Below, piece after piece: positions 16,788 to 23,511 of a DNA stretch of 23,581 nt. A program made the position numbers and the translations under genes. The stretch is taken from assembly GCA_036677685.1 (NCBI GenBank), contig JAVBWA010000025.1:1-23581 (forward strand), in the 5' to 3' direction. The notes beneath the pieces are model-generated. The model saw only the letters and a program-made list of their open reading frames with translations. It made no database searches and was not told where the DNA came from. The stretch comes from JAQUBU01 sp036677685. GTDB taxonomy: Bacteria > Bacillota > Syntrophomonadia > Syntrophomonadales > Syntrophomonadaceae. Position 1 is the stretch's first letter; each line of letters starts with the position of its first letter.

Positions 16788-16976
16788 TATATATGATAAT
16801 TAATATAATTTTATTCCAGGTAATTTAGATAAATTGCCGCTGCGACCCAATTAAAAATTATCAGGATTGCAGAAAAGAAGGAAAACTACTGGGTATTGTA
16901 GAATAAGATAAACAAAGTATAGCTAAAACCTGGCGGTGGAGGCTAAATAGTCATGACATGAAAAGGAGGATGAATT

Positions 16977-17804
16977 ATGGCTGAACAATTACACATTTTT
17001 GCTGTGTCTGACTCAGTTGGCGAAACTGCTGAAAAAATAGCGGTTGCCTCGGTGTTACAATTTAAGCTTGAACGTAGTATTACTCGCTTCTCAAGGGTAA
17101 CCAAAGAAGAACAGGTGGCAAAAATCATTGATCAGGCGGTTCAAGAAGATGCAATTATTATTTATACCATTGTAAAACCGGAATTATCCGAATATCTCGA
17201 TGGAGTTGCCCAGGAAAAAGGGGTTATAGCGGTTAATGTAATGGCTCCGCTATTCCAGGGTATTCATGCCAAGACCGGATTGCAGCCGGAGTATATTTCG
17301 GGATTAACTCACAAAATGGATGACCAGTATTTCAATCGCATGAAAGCGATAGAATATACGATCGAACATGATAACGGACAGAATCTGGATACATTAGGTG
17401 AAGCCAATCTCATCATACTCGGTTTGCCCAGGACTTCGAAGACACCGCTTTCCATGCATCTGGCTAATTTGGGCATAAAAGTAGCAAATTATCCTATAGT
17501 TATGGATACGGAAATTCCCCAGGAGATTGTCGATCAAAAAGGCGTGATTCCCATGGTAGGCTTGACCATTGATCTGGAGACGTTGATGGAATTGCGTAAA
17601 GAAAGAATGAGAAGCTTTGAACTACCGGATGACATTGAAAGCCTGGATGATCTGGTAGCAGAAGAATTGGATAATGCCTATCGGATTTATTCCAAACTAA
17701 AATGTCTGGTAATTGATGTTACCCTGGATGATATCGAAGAAGTAGGCAATACTATTACCCATAAGTTCAATCTGCCATTGCGGATAACCCATCATAGATT
17801 TTAG
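16977..17804 (+). CDS. PEP synthase / pyruvate,phosphate dikinase regulatory protein (DUF299)
   Basis: A 275-residue bifunctional kinase/pyrophosphorylase of the PpsR/RP1/YqfL family. Members turn PEP synthase or PPDK off and on by ADP-dependent Thr phosphorylation and Pi-dependent dephosphorylation. The N-terminal signature is FAVSDSVGETAEK (8-20), and the P-loop-like GLPRTSKTPLSMHLA is at 149-163. Further conserved segments are NYPIVMD (171-177) and VGLTIDLETLMELRKERM near 194-211. The ATG has a full AAAGGAGGATGAATT upstream. No target dikinase lies next to it, so PPDK versus PEP synthase cannot be decided. A long hairpin and a terminator follow the stop. Confidence 0.93.
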   Translation: MAEQLHIFAVSDSVGETAEKIAVASVLQFKLERSITRFSRVTKEEQVAKIIDQAVQEDAIIIYTIVKPELSEYLDGVAQEKGVIAVNVMAPLFQGIHAKTGLQPEYISGLTHKMDDQYFNRMKAIEYTIEHDNGQNLDTLGEANLIILGLPRTSKTPLSMHLANLGIKVANYPIVMDTEIPQEIVDQKGVIPMVGLTIDLETLMELRKERMRSFELPDDIESLDDLVAEELDNAYRIYSKLKCLVIDVTLDDIEEVGNTITHKFNLPLRITHHRF

Positions 17805-17832
17805 AAAGCAAGGATCCACTTTTGTAAAAAAA

Positions 17833-17957
17833 CCAGGGCGATGACAAGAGTGAAGATCAAGGCATTGTGAAAAGCCCGCGATTGAGGCGTACTTGAGTAC
17901 GTTGATTGAGCGGGCTTTTGACAATAACGCAGAGATTCACTCTTGTCATCGTCCTGG
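17833..17957. repeat. 125-nt near-perfect long hairpin element
   Basis: The outer stem of 22 bp (17833-17854 with 17936-17957) has a single G/T wobble. An inner stem of 16 bp (17864-17879 with 17910-17925) has one mismatch. The two are separated by internal loops of 9 and 10 nt. The apex (17880-17909) contains GGCGTAC TTGA GTACG, itself a small hairpin. It lies between converging genes and is followed directly by a separate terminator, so it is not needed for termination. From memory, similar long hairpins with a GGCGTAC...GTACG apex occur between genes in other Clostridia, which suggests a dispersed structured element. I cannot name a family. Confidence 0.8.
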
Positions 17958-17983
17958 AAACGGGGGATTTATCCCCCGTTTTT
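17958..17983. terminator. bidirectional intrinsic terminator
   Basis: The stem AAACGGGGGA (17958-17967) pairs with TCCCCCGTTT (17972-17981) around a TTTA loop. It runs into TTTTT on the plus side. The 5' AAA gives a short T tract on the minus strand. It lies between the converging DUF299 and HD-GYP genes and can serve both. Confidence 0.85.
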
Positions 17984-17987
17984 AATT

Positions 17988-18647
17988 CTAAATAACTGAT
18001 ATGCCGTGCTTTTCAATCATGCGGATGAAATGCGGAACTAGAAGCGGATCGAATTGCTTGGCCGCACATCGCTCAAGCTCCTTCACGGCTTCGTTTACCG
18101 AACGGGTGGGGTGATAAGGTCGCTGGCTGGTCATAGCATCAAAACTGTCCGCAATTTCTATAATTCTTGCCAGGTAGGGAATTTCTTCCCCCGCCAGGCC
18201 GTATGGGTAACCACTCCCATCATAGTTTTCATGGTGATGTCTAACTATAGATAGAATTTCCGGGAAAGGACCTGCATGTTCAAGCATTTCAGTCCCCAGC
18301 AAGGGGTGGCGCTTAACTATAAGCCATTCCTCATCCGAAAGAGGGCCGTTTTTACAGAGAATGGCTTTGCCAATACCAATTTTACCTATATCATGGAGCA
18401 AAGCTCCGTGGTGCAAAACCTTACGGTCAGCCTCTGAAAGGGCGATTTCGCCGGCCATATGCGCGCAGTAAGCAGCTACGCGCAGGCTGTGAAAATAAGT
18501 ATAATGATCAATTAGATCAATTACGCGCAATAAAGTGCGGGCAGTAATCATGAATTCTTCTTCATTTTGCAGAAGTGTAACTTTTGGTTCAACTTTTGAT
18601 ACCCTCCTTAATCTTTGGAGAAGATCATTCAGCCATATTTTGTTCAT
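17988..18647 (-). CDS. HD-GYP domain protein, probable cyclic-di-GMP phosphodiesterase
   Basis: A 219-residue stand-alone HD-GYP protein. Metal and catalytic residues are all visible: H53 (FHSLRV), H85-D86 with K89 (LLHDIGKIG), H114 (KRHPLLG), the HHH-E-x-x-DGSGYP signature (137-148), and the IIEIADSFDAMTSQRPY segment (162-178). Members hydrolyse c-di-GMP to pGpG or GMP. The short N-terminal segment (1-35) shows no known sensor domain, so input is unknown. The start ATG at 18647 has a G-rich run (CCGGGGGGG) about 6 nt upstream. An upstream in-frame TTG (18698) has no SD and is rejected. It is divergent from the GIY-YIG gene and converges on the DUF299 gene. Confidence 0.92.
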   Translation of the reverse strand: MNKIWLNDLLQRLRRVSKVEPKVTLLQNEEEFMITARTLLRVIDLIDHYTYFHSLRVAAYCAHMAGEIALSEADRKVLHHGALLHDIGKIGIGKAILCKNGPLSDEEWLIVKRHPLLGTEMLEHAGPFPEILSIVRHHHENYDGSGYPYGLAGEEIPYLARIIEIADSFDAMTSQRPYHPTRSVNEAVKELERCAAKQFDPLLVPHFIRMIEKHGISVI

Positions 18648-18724
18648 TTTTAACCCCCCCGGCTTTTCTTTGCTTATGTATTTTATGGAAAAAACCAACT
18701 TGTGCTACCAGTGGAGGAAAATAA

Positions 18725-18976
18725 ATGGTATTCGTTTACATTATGCAGTGTAATGATGGCAGTTATTACACGGGATGGACAACCGATATTGAACGGCGCT
18801 TGCAGGAGCATAATCAGGGCGTGGCCAGCAAATATACGCGGGTAAGAAGGCCGGTAAAATGCGTATATCATGAAGAAGTATCAAGCAAAAATGATGCCTT
18901 GAAACGCGAATTAATAATTAAAAAAATGACCCACACCCAAAAAGAAGGACTAATACGTGCCGCCAAGCAAAGCTGA
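18725..18976 (+). CDS. GIY-YIG domain protein (UPF0213/YazA-YhbQ-like)
   Basis: An 83-residue single-domain GIY-YIG nuclease-superfamily protein. The motif appears as FVYIMQC...YYTGWT (3-19), followed by the conserved Arg in DIERRLQEHNQG, KYTRVRRPVK with the catalytic-type region, and a late Glu in KRELIIKKM. This small class is widespread, and the physiological role is not settled; a DNA repair role has been proposed for relatives. GGAGG lies 7 nt before the ATG. It is divergent from the HD-GYP gene, with 77 bp between. Confidence 0.9.
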   Translation: MVFVYIMQCNDGSYYTGWTTDIERRLQEHNQGVASKYTRVRRPVKCVYHEEVSSKNDALKRELIIKKMTHTQKEGLIRAAKQS

Positions 18977-19046
18977 TTCAAATACATAAAACAGATTGAA
19001 ACGGGAAAAATATCGCCAATAAGAAATGCTAAGGGAGGTTTAATAG

Positions 19047-19316
19047 ATGAAAGACAAGAAAGGCAAGGTTATGACCAAGGACGCTTTTTTAAGAACTGGT
19101 TCCTATGCTAAAGAAGAATATGAAGGGTTGCTGGTTAGTGCTGATACAGAGCAAGGCTGTTACAATATTGGGGTGGAAATCGGTAAGAACCGGGTGCTGC
19201 TGGTGGATCAAGCAAAAGATAGTGAGGTTCACGAAAAGGTTCATAGCTGGGTCCCGCAAATACCAGATATACAAAGGCAGTATGGAGGTAATAGTCAGCC
19301 CAGCAATTATTATTAA
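19047..19316 (+). CDS. small protein of unknown function, paralogue 1
   Basis: An 89-residue soluble protein without membrane segments or a recognised domain. The core EGLLVSADTEQGCYNIGVEI, then NRVLLVD and a C-terminal VPQIPDIQRQY, aligns along its whole length with the next gene. AAGGGAGG precedes the ATG. A weak TTGAAA-17 nt-ATAAGA promoter-like pair lies about 40 nt upstream. I do not recognise the family. The high charge and beta-rich core suggest a small binding domain, but no function is claimed. Confidence 0.82.
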   Translation: MKDKKGKVMTKDAFLRTGSYAKEEYEGLLVSADTEQGCYNIGVEIGKNRVLLVDQAKDSEVHEKVHSWVPQIPDIQRQYGGNSQPSNYY

Positions 19317-19335
19317 ATCGTAAGGAGGGGTTAAT

Positions 19336-19617
19336 ATGGGAGATGTTCACGCTTATGAAACTCCAATTATGAGCACCGATGAGTTTAATATAGGATTGCT
19401 GGAGAAAGATCGAATTCCTGGTTTGCTGATTCGTTCCGATGAAAATGGATTCTATAATATCGGTATTCAAATAAATGATCGGGAAGTAGTAAAAGTCGCT
19501 TCAGCAACTGAAGAAGATGCCATGTACAGAATTCAATATTGGGCGGGCAAAGTCGATCAAATCAAAGAACAATACAAGGATCGCAAGCCAAGTTTGAAGC
19601 CTTTTGGGGGGGAATAA
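19336..19617 (+). CDS. small protein of unknown function, paralogue 2
   Basis: A 93-residue soluble protein, 19 nt after its paralogue and presumably co-transcribed. GLLIRSDENGFYNIGIQIND aligns with the matching segment of paralogue 1, and VDQIKEQY aligns with IPDIQRQY. Shared identities G-L-L, YNIG and the final Q-x-x-Y mark a tandem duplication that has diverged strongly. GGAGGGG lies about 7 nt before the ATG. No catalytic motif is seen. A short GGGG/CCCC hairpin spans the stop codon region (about 19606-19624). Confidence 0.84.
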   Translation: MGDVHAYETPIMSTDEFNIGLLEKDRIPGLLIRSDENGFYNIGIQINDREVVKVASATEEDAMYRIQYWAGKVDQIKEQYKDRKPSLKPFGGE

Positions 19618-19624
19618 CTCCCCT

Positions 19625-19939
19625 CAGACCGAGCAAAAGAAGCACTCTTCATCCTTCGGGTACTACCCTCTACGAGGACTACTGATGCAGCCACTGGCCG
19701 CAATTAAAGTTGCTGATGCTCCTGTTGGTCGCAGTTAAGGTTGCGAGCACAGGGATCCTCACTTCGCTCACTAATAAGGGTGCAAATAGCTGCGTTATTA
19801 AAGAAATCCGTTTAAATCGGCGTACTTTGTAAGGGGACGTGACCTTGCTGCGAAGCAGAAGGTCCGTCGCCATAACTTAATCGCCTCAATCACGGGTTTC
19901 TTTATTGCCTTGCGCTCTTCACTTCTTTTGTTCGGTCTG
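19625..19939. mobile_element. 315-bp MITE-like element with 18-bp terminal inverted repeats
   Basis: The left end CAGACCGAGCAAAAGAAG (19625-19642) is the reverse complement of the right end (19922-19939) with a single mismatch. Inside are a strong hairpin (GACCTT-G-CTGC GAA GCAG-AAGGTC, about 19841-19864) and an imperfect direct repeat of 18 nt with period 31 (19696-19713 and 19727-19744, GGYCGCARTTAARGTTGC). No transposase and no clear target-site duplication are visible. It could be a non-autonomous transposon remnant or a structured RNA closed by a terminal stem. Confidence 0.5.
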
Positions 19940-20028
19940 TTTCACAACACTTTAGCGACAAGCTAGAGAGAATTCACGGCTTTTTAAACTTATAAAGACA
20001 TATTACCTTCCTCGAGTTTATAATAATG

Positions 20029-20157
20029 TAACGAAGGCGAAAAGAAGTCCACCGCTTCTTTAAATGGTCAGGTTACCATTGACAAAACAGGCGGCGGGTT
20101 CTATCCGCCTCGTTGCAGCGGTTTGTTGAAACTGCTCCGCAGTTTCTTCCAATGCTA
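20029..20157 (+). repeat. modular intergenic repeat, copy D (short form, no central module)
   Basis: Starts TAACGAAGGCG (one extra A in the arm), with closing arm CGCCTCGTT. The second hairpin is GCGG...CCGC. It passes directly from GCGGTTTGTTG to AAACTGC, so the 55-nt central module is absent. The 3' hairpin is perfect (GAAACTGC TCC GCAGTTTC). Its 3' end CTTCCAATGCTAA abuts the SD of the DUF4013 gene. The 5' module is present. Confidence 0.87.
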
Positions 20158-20174
20158 AAATGAGGAGGGAAAAA

Positions 20175-20750
20175 ATGAATTTTAAAAGTTTGATGATGTA
20201 CCCGTTTCAAGATAAGGACTGGGTCAAAAAACTGCTGATGGGCTGTGTTATTTCAATTGTCCCGGTCTTGAATATTTTAGTTCTGGGATACTTTTTAAAG
20301 TGCATCCAAATCGGTATAAGCAGACGCCAAATCTTGCCCGAATGGGAGAATTGGGCTGACCATATCCGGGACGGCTTTATGGCCTTTTTAATCGCTTTAA
20401 TATATTTATTGATTCCGATATTACTGGCTTCCCCGCTGATGTCAATTCCGGCGCTGGGGGTTTTCCTGCTGGCCATTGTGGTTTTGCTGATGGGAATGTT
20501 AATTCCTTTGGCATGGGCCGCCTATTCGGAAAGCAAAAACTTGATGGATGCTTTTCGCTTTAAAGATATTATTTTAAAATTAGGTCAGATTATTAATCCT
20601 TATGCGGGAGCCTATCTTTTTACTGCCTTGATTTTCACATTGGGACTTACCGTAGTGCTGGTGTTACCTCATCTGGCATTTTTGGGAGTATTGCTTATTT
20701 TTTATTGCGGATTAATATTTTTTCATTTGTTGGGCTCTATTTGGAATTAG
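20175..20750 (+). CDS. DUF4013-type multi-span membrane protein
   Basis: A 191-residue protein with about five hydrophobic segments (near 20-42, 70-90, 92-115, 145-165, 167-187). The polar segment ILPEWENWADHIRDGFMAFLI (near 53-73) is the recognisable DUF4013 feature (LPEW-x-x-W...DG). Function of the family is unknown. The ATG at 20175 has GAGGAGGG 6 nt upstream. An in-frame ATG at 20160 would begin inside this SD and is rejected. The gene follows repeat copy D directly and converges on the ketopantoate-reductase-like gene with only 3 nt between stops. Confidence 0.85.
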   Translation: MNFKSLMMYPFQDKDWVKKLLMGCVISIVPVLNILVLGYFLKCIQIGISRRQILPEWENWADHIRDGFMAFLIALIYLLIPILLASPLMSIPALGVFLLAIVVLLMGMLIPLAWAAYSESKNLMDAFRFKDIILKLGQIINPYAGAYLFTALIFTLGLTVVLVLPHLAFLGVLLIFYCGLIFFHLLGSIWN

Positions 20751-20753
20751 CAC

Positions 20754-21701
20754 TTACGGTTTGACAAACATGGTTTCCTTAGCTTTTAAGAGAGAAGAAA
20801 TTACTGCATTTACAGGAGTGGGTACTCCGTATTGGCGGCCCAGATCCACAACTGCTCCATTCAGAGCATCAATTTCTGTTTTTCTTCCGCGTTGAATATC
20901 CTGCAGCATGGAGGCGTGATGTCCGGCGGTGGATGGAACCATCTGCCGGTAAAAGGCCTCCAGATAACTGGCGGCGTCAGGCCAGATGGTTTCCTGCCTA
21001 ATCGCTGCCAAAACTGCAAATATCTCTTCAATCATACTGTTCATCAGACTTCTGGTGGAATCCATTTCCGCGAGCCTGCCGTAATTGACTTCCAAAATAG
21101 CTCCCAATGGATTTAGAGCCGAATTGTAAATGATTTTTCCCCAAACATATTTCATGACATCTTCTGAAGCCCGGGTGGGGATGCCGGCTTGTGAGAAGAG
21201 TTCAGCCAAACTATTTAAGTAATCCATACCGATTTTTTTAGGGGGGCTCCCCAGAATAACGTCATCAGCAATAACTGTAACTTTAGAGCATCCCGCCGCG
21301 AGAGTTTCAGCACCGAAAATTACCCGGGCCAGAATTATTTGTTCTTGGGGAATGAAACGGGCCGCTGCTTCAAAATTGCCATAGCCGTTTTGGGCAAGTA
21401 TCAAATAGGTCTTTGGCGAAATTACTTTTTGCAGTTGCAAAGCAACTTCGACGGTCTCATAAGCTTTAACACTCAGAATAAGCAGATCAAAATCGTCTGG
21501 TTTAACATCTGCAATCCTACTGTAAACCTTATCCAGGTAAGCTTCATGATCACCCCATATTCCATTTACCCGCACACCCTTGTTTTCTATTTCATTAGCC
21601 ACAACTTCACGATCTATACCGATTACTTCATTACCGGCCTTTTTTAGTAAACAAGAATAAACGGTACCTAAAGCCCCCAAGCCAAAGACTAAAATCTTCA
21701 T
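20754..21701 (-). CDS. 2-dehydropantoate 2-reductase family protein (ApbA/PanE-like)
   Basis: A 315-residue NADPH-dependent oxidoreductase. Family members reduce ketopantoate to pantoate for coenzyme A synthesis. The Rossmann motif GLGALG is at 7-12. The AQNGYGN segment carries N105, the catalytic Lys is K189 in YVWGKIIYNSALNPLGA, and E276 is in RKTEIDALNG. These match the E. coli PanE active-site Lys and substrate-binding Asn/Glu. Because this superfamily includes other 2-oxoacid reductases, panE itself is likely but not certain. ATG at 21701 has GGGGAG about 8 nt upstream. An ATG five codons earlier has no spaced SD. No other pantothenate gene is nearby. Confidence 0.88.
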   Translation of the reverse strand: MKILVFGLGALGTVYSCLLKKAGNEVIGIDREVVANEIENKGVRVNGIWGDHEAYLDKVYSRIADVKPDDFDLLILSVKAYETVEVALQLQKVISPKTYLILAQNGYGNFEAAARFIPQEQIILARVIFGAETLAAGCSKVTVIADDVILGSPPKKIGMDYLNSLAELFSQAGIPTRASEDVMKYVWGKIIYNSALNPLGAILEVNYGRLAEMDSTRSLMNSMIEEIFAVLAAIRQETIWPDAASYLEAFYRQMVPSTAGHHASMLQDIQRGRKTEIDALNGAVVDLGRQYGVPTPVNAVISSLLKAKETMFVKP

Positions 21702-21779
21702 TATTATGCTCCCCATCCTTTTTTAAAAATTATTTTAATAATTCAATCAAATCTGGACTAATATAATTGCCCTTGAGCT

Positions 21780-21911
21780 TTAAGCATCGGAAGAAAATGC
21801 GGAGCAGTTTCAACACACCGCTGCAACGAGGCAGGGGCTAGGAACCCATCCTGTTTTGTTAACAGAAATCCGATCGCTTAAAGAGACGGGGGACATCTTT
21901 TCGCCTCGTTA
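21780..21911 (-). repeat. modular intergenic repeat, copy E (short form, no central module)
   Basis: On the minus strand it begins TAACGAGGCGAAAAGATG and closes with GCCTCGTT. It has a clear CTGTTAACAAAACAG hairpin and a GGG...CCC hairpin, lacks the 55-nt central module, and ends CGATGCTTAAA. Its first three bases TAA are the stop codon of the upstream MOT1-type transporter. It sits between two minus-strand genes and could end or attenuate the transporter transcript. Confidence 0.87.
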
Positions 21912-23027
21912 TATTCTAACCCATTCCCGCTTGAGAAGGAATACCAGCAGGACTCCGGCCAAAAAAGCGATGGCCGGGTTTACAGCCAGGGTGGTTATTA
22001 CTACTACCACAAAAGCAAAACGGGAACTTGCACCTTCTATATTATTTGACCCTCTAATCAAATCTACCCCGCTGTAGAAAAGCAATCCTCCCAAAACCGG
22101 CTGGGGGATTATTTTTAGAAAATCCACGCCTGCCGGACCCAGGAGGACGGCAGTCAATAGAAGAAGAACCCCAATTATAACAAGAGTTAATCCGGTTCTC
22201 CCTCCAAAACGATAGTGGGCAGCTAAACCGCCGCTGCCGTGGCACATGGGAAAGCCTCCTAAAGGCATAGCCAGGAGGTTGCCGATGCCAAGAGTAAGAC
22301 ATAGATTATTTTCGGTCACCTGCTTGGATTGCTCAGGATAAAGGTTTTTAGCCAATGCAGCAGTAACCAATACGGAGTTGGTCAAAGTTAAAGGTAACTG
22401 GGGCAAAAAGGCCAGAGTAAAACCCCGCTCAAAATCTACCCATTGCGGCCAGATTACATCAGGTAAATGAAGACCTATGGTTATATGGGGAAAATTAAGC
22501 GATGGATGCAGAATAAAGGCCAGTATAGTTCCCCCTGCTACGGCAATTATTGAGGAAGGCAGTTTCCTGTTATCAAAAAGCAAAAGCATAACTAATAATA
22601 TGATTAATCCCAAAGTTAGATCAGTTCTGATATATTTGATACCCAGCAGGGCCAGGCTTAACCCCAAACCGGTCTGAATGCCATAAGTAATAGCGGCGGG
22701 AGTAATATGGCTCAGTTTTTGGGCCAGCCCGGTAAAAGCCAGGAATAAAAGAGCCAGGGCGGTCATTAACCCGGCAGCCGCAATTTCCCCTTGGCTTAAA
22801 TGGTGAATAATAACTGCCGCACCGATTATTTTCATGGGTTGAACCGGCATCGGCATGTGATAAAACCAGGCAGTAAATATATACATCAGACCAAAGCTGA
22901 AAAAGACTCCGGTGGCATCCAGCCCTCCGATAACAATGGCACCAATAATATAGGGCAGGAATGTTCCGAGATCACCCAATGAGCCGGATATCTCCCCGCT
23001 CAAATGATCCCAATCTTTATATCTCAT
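21909..23027 (-). CDS. MOT1-type molybdate/sulfate transporter
   Basis: A 372-residue polytopic protein with about ten hydrophobic helices. Signatures of the MOT1 branch of the SulP-related transporters are present: SGSLGDLGTFLPYIIG near the start, the PMPVQPMKIIGAA segment, LPQLPLTLTNSVLVTAALA and GFPMCHGSGGLAAHYRFGGR. Characterised members take up molybdate with high affinity. Sulfate or tungstate are alternatives. The start is ATG (23027) with AAAGGAG 10 nt upstream, or TTG two codons earlier (23033) with better spacing. The TAA stop coincides with the first bases of repeat copy E. No molybdopterin gene is in the window to support the substrate. Confidence 0.88.
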   Translation of the reverse strand: MRYKDWDHLSGEISGSLGDLGTFLPYIIGAIVIGGLDATGVFFSFGLMYIFTAWFYHMPMPVQPMKIIGAAVIIHHLSQGEIAAAGLMTALALLFLAFTGLAQKLSHITPAAITYGIQTGLGLSLALLGIKYIRTDLTLGLIILLVMLLLFDNRKLPSSIIAVAGGTILAFILHPSLNFPHITIGLHLPDVIWPQWVDFERGFTLAFLPQLPLTLTNSVLVTAALAKNLYPEQSKQVTENNLCLTLGIGNLLAMPLGGFPMCHGSGGLAAHYRFGGRTGLTLVIIGVLLLLTAVLLGPAGVDFLKIIPQPVLGGLLFYSGVDLIRGSNNIEGASSRFAFVVVVITTLAVNPAIAFLAGVLLVFLLKREWVRI

Positions 23028-23170
23028 TAGCAATCGGCTCCTTTTTGGGCTAAGTACTGCTTTTATTATCTCTAATTTTGCTGCTGGCAGCTAATTAATT
23101 TTACTTGCTTCTTTAATAAGATAATTAAATCCTGCTTGCTTAAACAAAAAACTGAAATCAAAAGGAAGAG

Positions 23171-23300
23171 AACAAGGCGAAAAGATATCCCTGCCTCGTT
23201 GCAGCGGTGTGTTGCCCCCTACGGGGACTACTTATATTAGTTCCCTTCGGGAATGATTAAACTGTGTTGAAACTGCTCCTTAGTTTCTTCCGATGCTTAA
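23171..23300 (+). repeat. modular intergenic repeat, copy F (central module kept, 5' module lost)
   Basis: The 5' arm AACAAGGCGAAAAGATATCC jumps straight to CTGCCTCGTTGCAGCGG, so the first internal module is deleted. The central module (23215-23269) is again 55 nt, with CCCCCTACGGGG and TTCCC TTC GGGAA hairpins. The 3' hairpin has one G-U. The end is CGATGCTTAA, 20 nt upstream of the -35 of the rRNA promoter. Confidence 0.87.
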
Positions 23301-23320
23301 AAAAGATTCAGATAAATATG

Positions 23321-23349
23321 TTGACAATTGTCGATAGCGGTGATAATAT
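23321..23349 (+). promoter_or_regulatory. rRNA operon promoter
   Basis: A perfect -35 TTGACA (23321-23326), then a 17-bp spacer and TAATAT (23344-23349), preceded by TG one base away (extended -10). An alternative TATAAT at 23347 would give a 20-bp spacer. It lies about 160 nt before the 16S 5' end, the usual place for an rrn promoter. The sequence just upstream is AT-rich and begins right after repeat copy F. Confidence 0.8.
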
Positions 23350-23384
23350 AATTCTTGCGCGTCAGAGGGAAGAAAACGAAGCGC

Positions 23385-23456
23385 AAAGCTCTTGATAAAA
23401 CCGAACAGTAAGACTAAGTGCGAAAAAGCTGATATATTTTTTGGGATATATCAGCG
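23385..23456 (+). promoter_or_regulatory. rRNA leader with boxA-like site and hairpin
   Basis: AGCTCTTGATAAAA near 23386-23399 resembles the boxA antitermination element found in rrn leaders. A 10-bp perfect hairpin follows (GCTGATATAT at 23428-23437 with 23446-23455, loop TTTTTGGG). The hairpin could be a leader fold or part of pre-rRNA processing. The boxA call is a weak match by eye. Confidence 0.5.
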
Positions 23457-23511
23457 GCTCAAAGAAACCAAGAGAACTAAGCCAGACGATGGATGGCTAG
23501 GAATAAAACTT

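Larger units (their letters stand above)
16105..16976. other. 872-bp intergenic region
   Basis: Contains a possible leaderless 37-codon ORF (16188), a well-supported 39-codon minus-strand membrane-peptide ORF (16398-16517), and repeat copy C (16601-16787). After it comes about 190 bp of AT-rich DNA leading to the DUF299 gene. A GC-rich hairpin (AGGGGG TGT CCCCCT, about 16381-16396) lies just past the end of the 39-codon ORF but has no T tract. No larger gene and no RNA gene is recognised. Confidence 0.5.
19618..20174. other. 557-bp intergenic region made of two repeat elements
   Basis: Almost all of this region is taken up by the 315-bp inverted-repeat element (19625-19939) and repeat copy D (20029-20157). 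About 90 bp of AT-rich DNA lies between them and may hold the promoter of the DUF4013 gene. The open frames here (e.g. 64 codons on the minus strand at 19679-19873) lack ribosome binding sites and follow the repeat structure, so I do not call them. Confidence 0.55.

Noticed and set aside
19679..19873. 64-codon minus-strand ORF inside the 315-bp inverted-repeat element
   Set aside because: No ribosome binding site, and its composition follows the internal repeats and hairpin. More likely non-coding.
21780..21911. Terminal inverted repeats bounding the modular repeat family (start TAACGAGGCG against end TTAAGCATCG)
   Set aside because: Similarity between the two ends is weak and not consistent across copies, and no target duplications are seen. 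Classic transposon ends are not supported.
8641..23300. CRISPR array as an explanation of the repeats
   Set aside because: Copies are kilobases apart, on both strands, of varied length, with no regular spacers and no cas genes.
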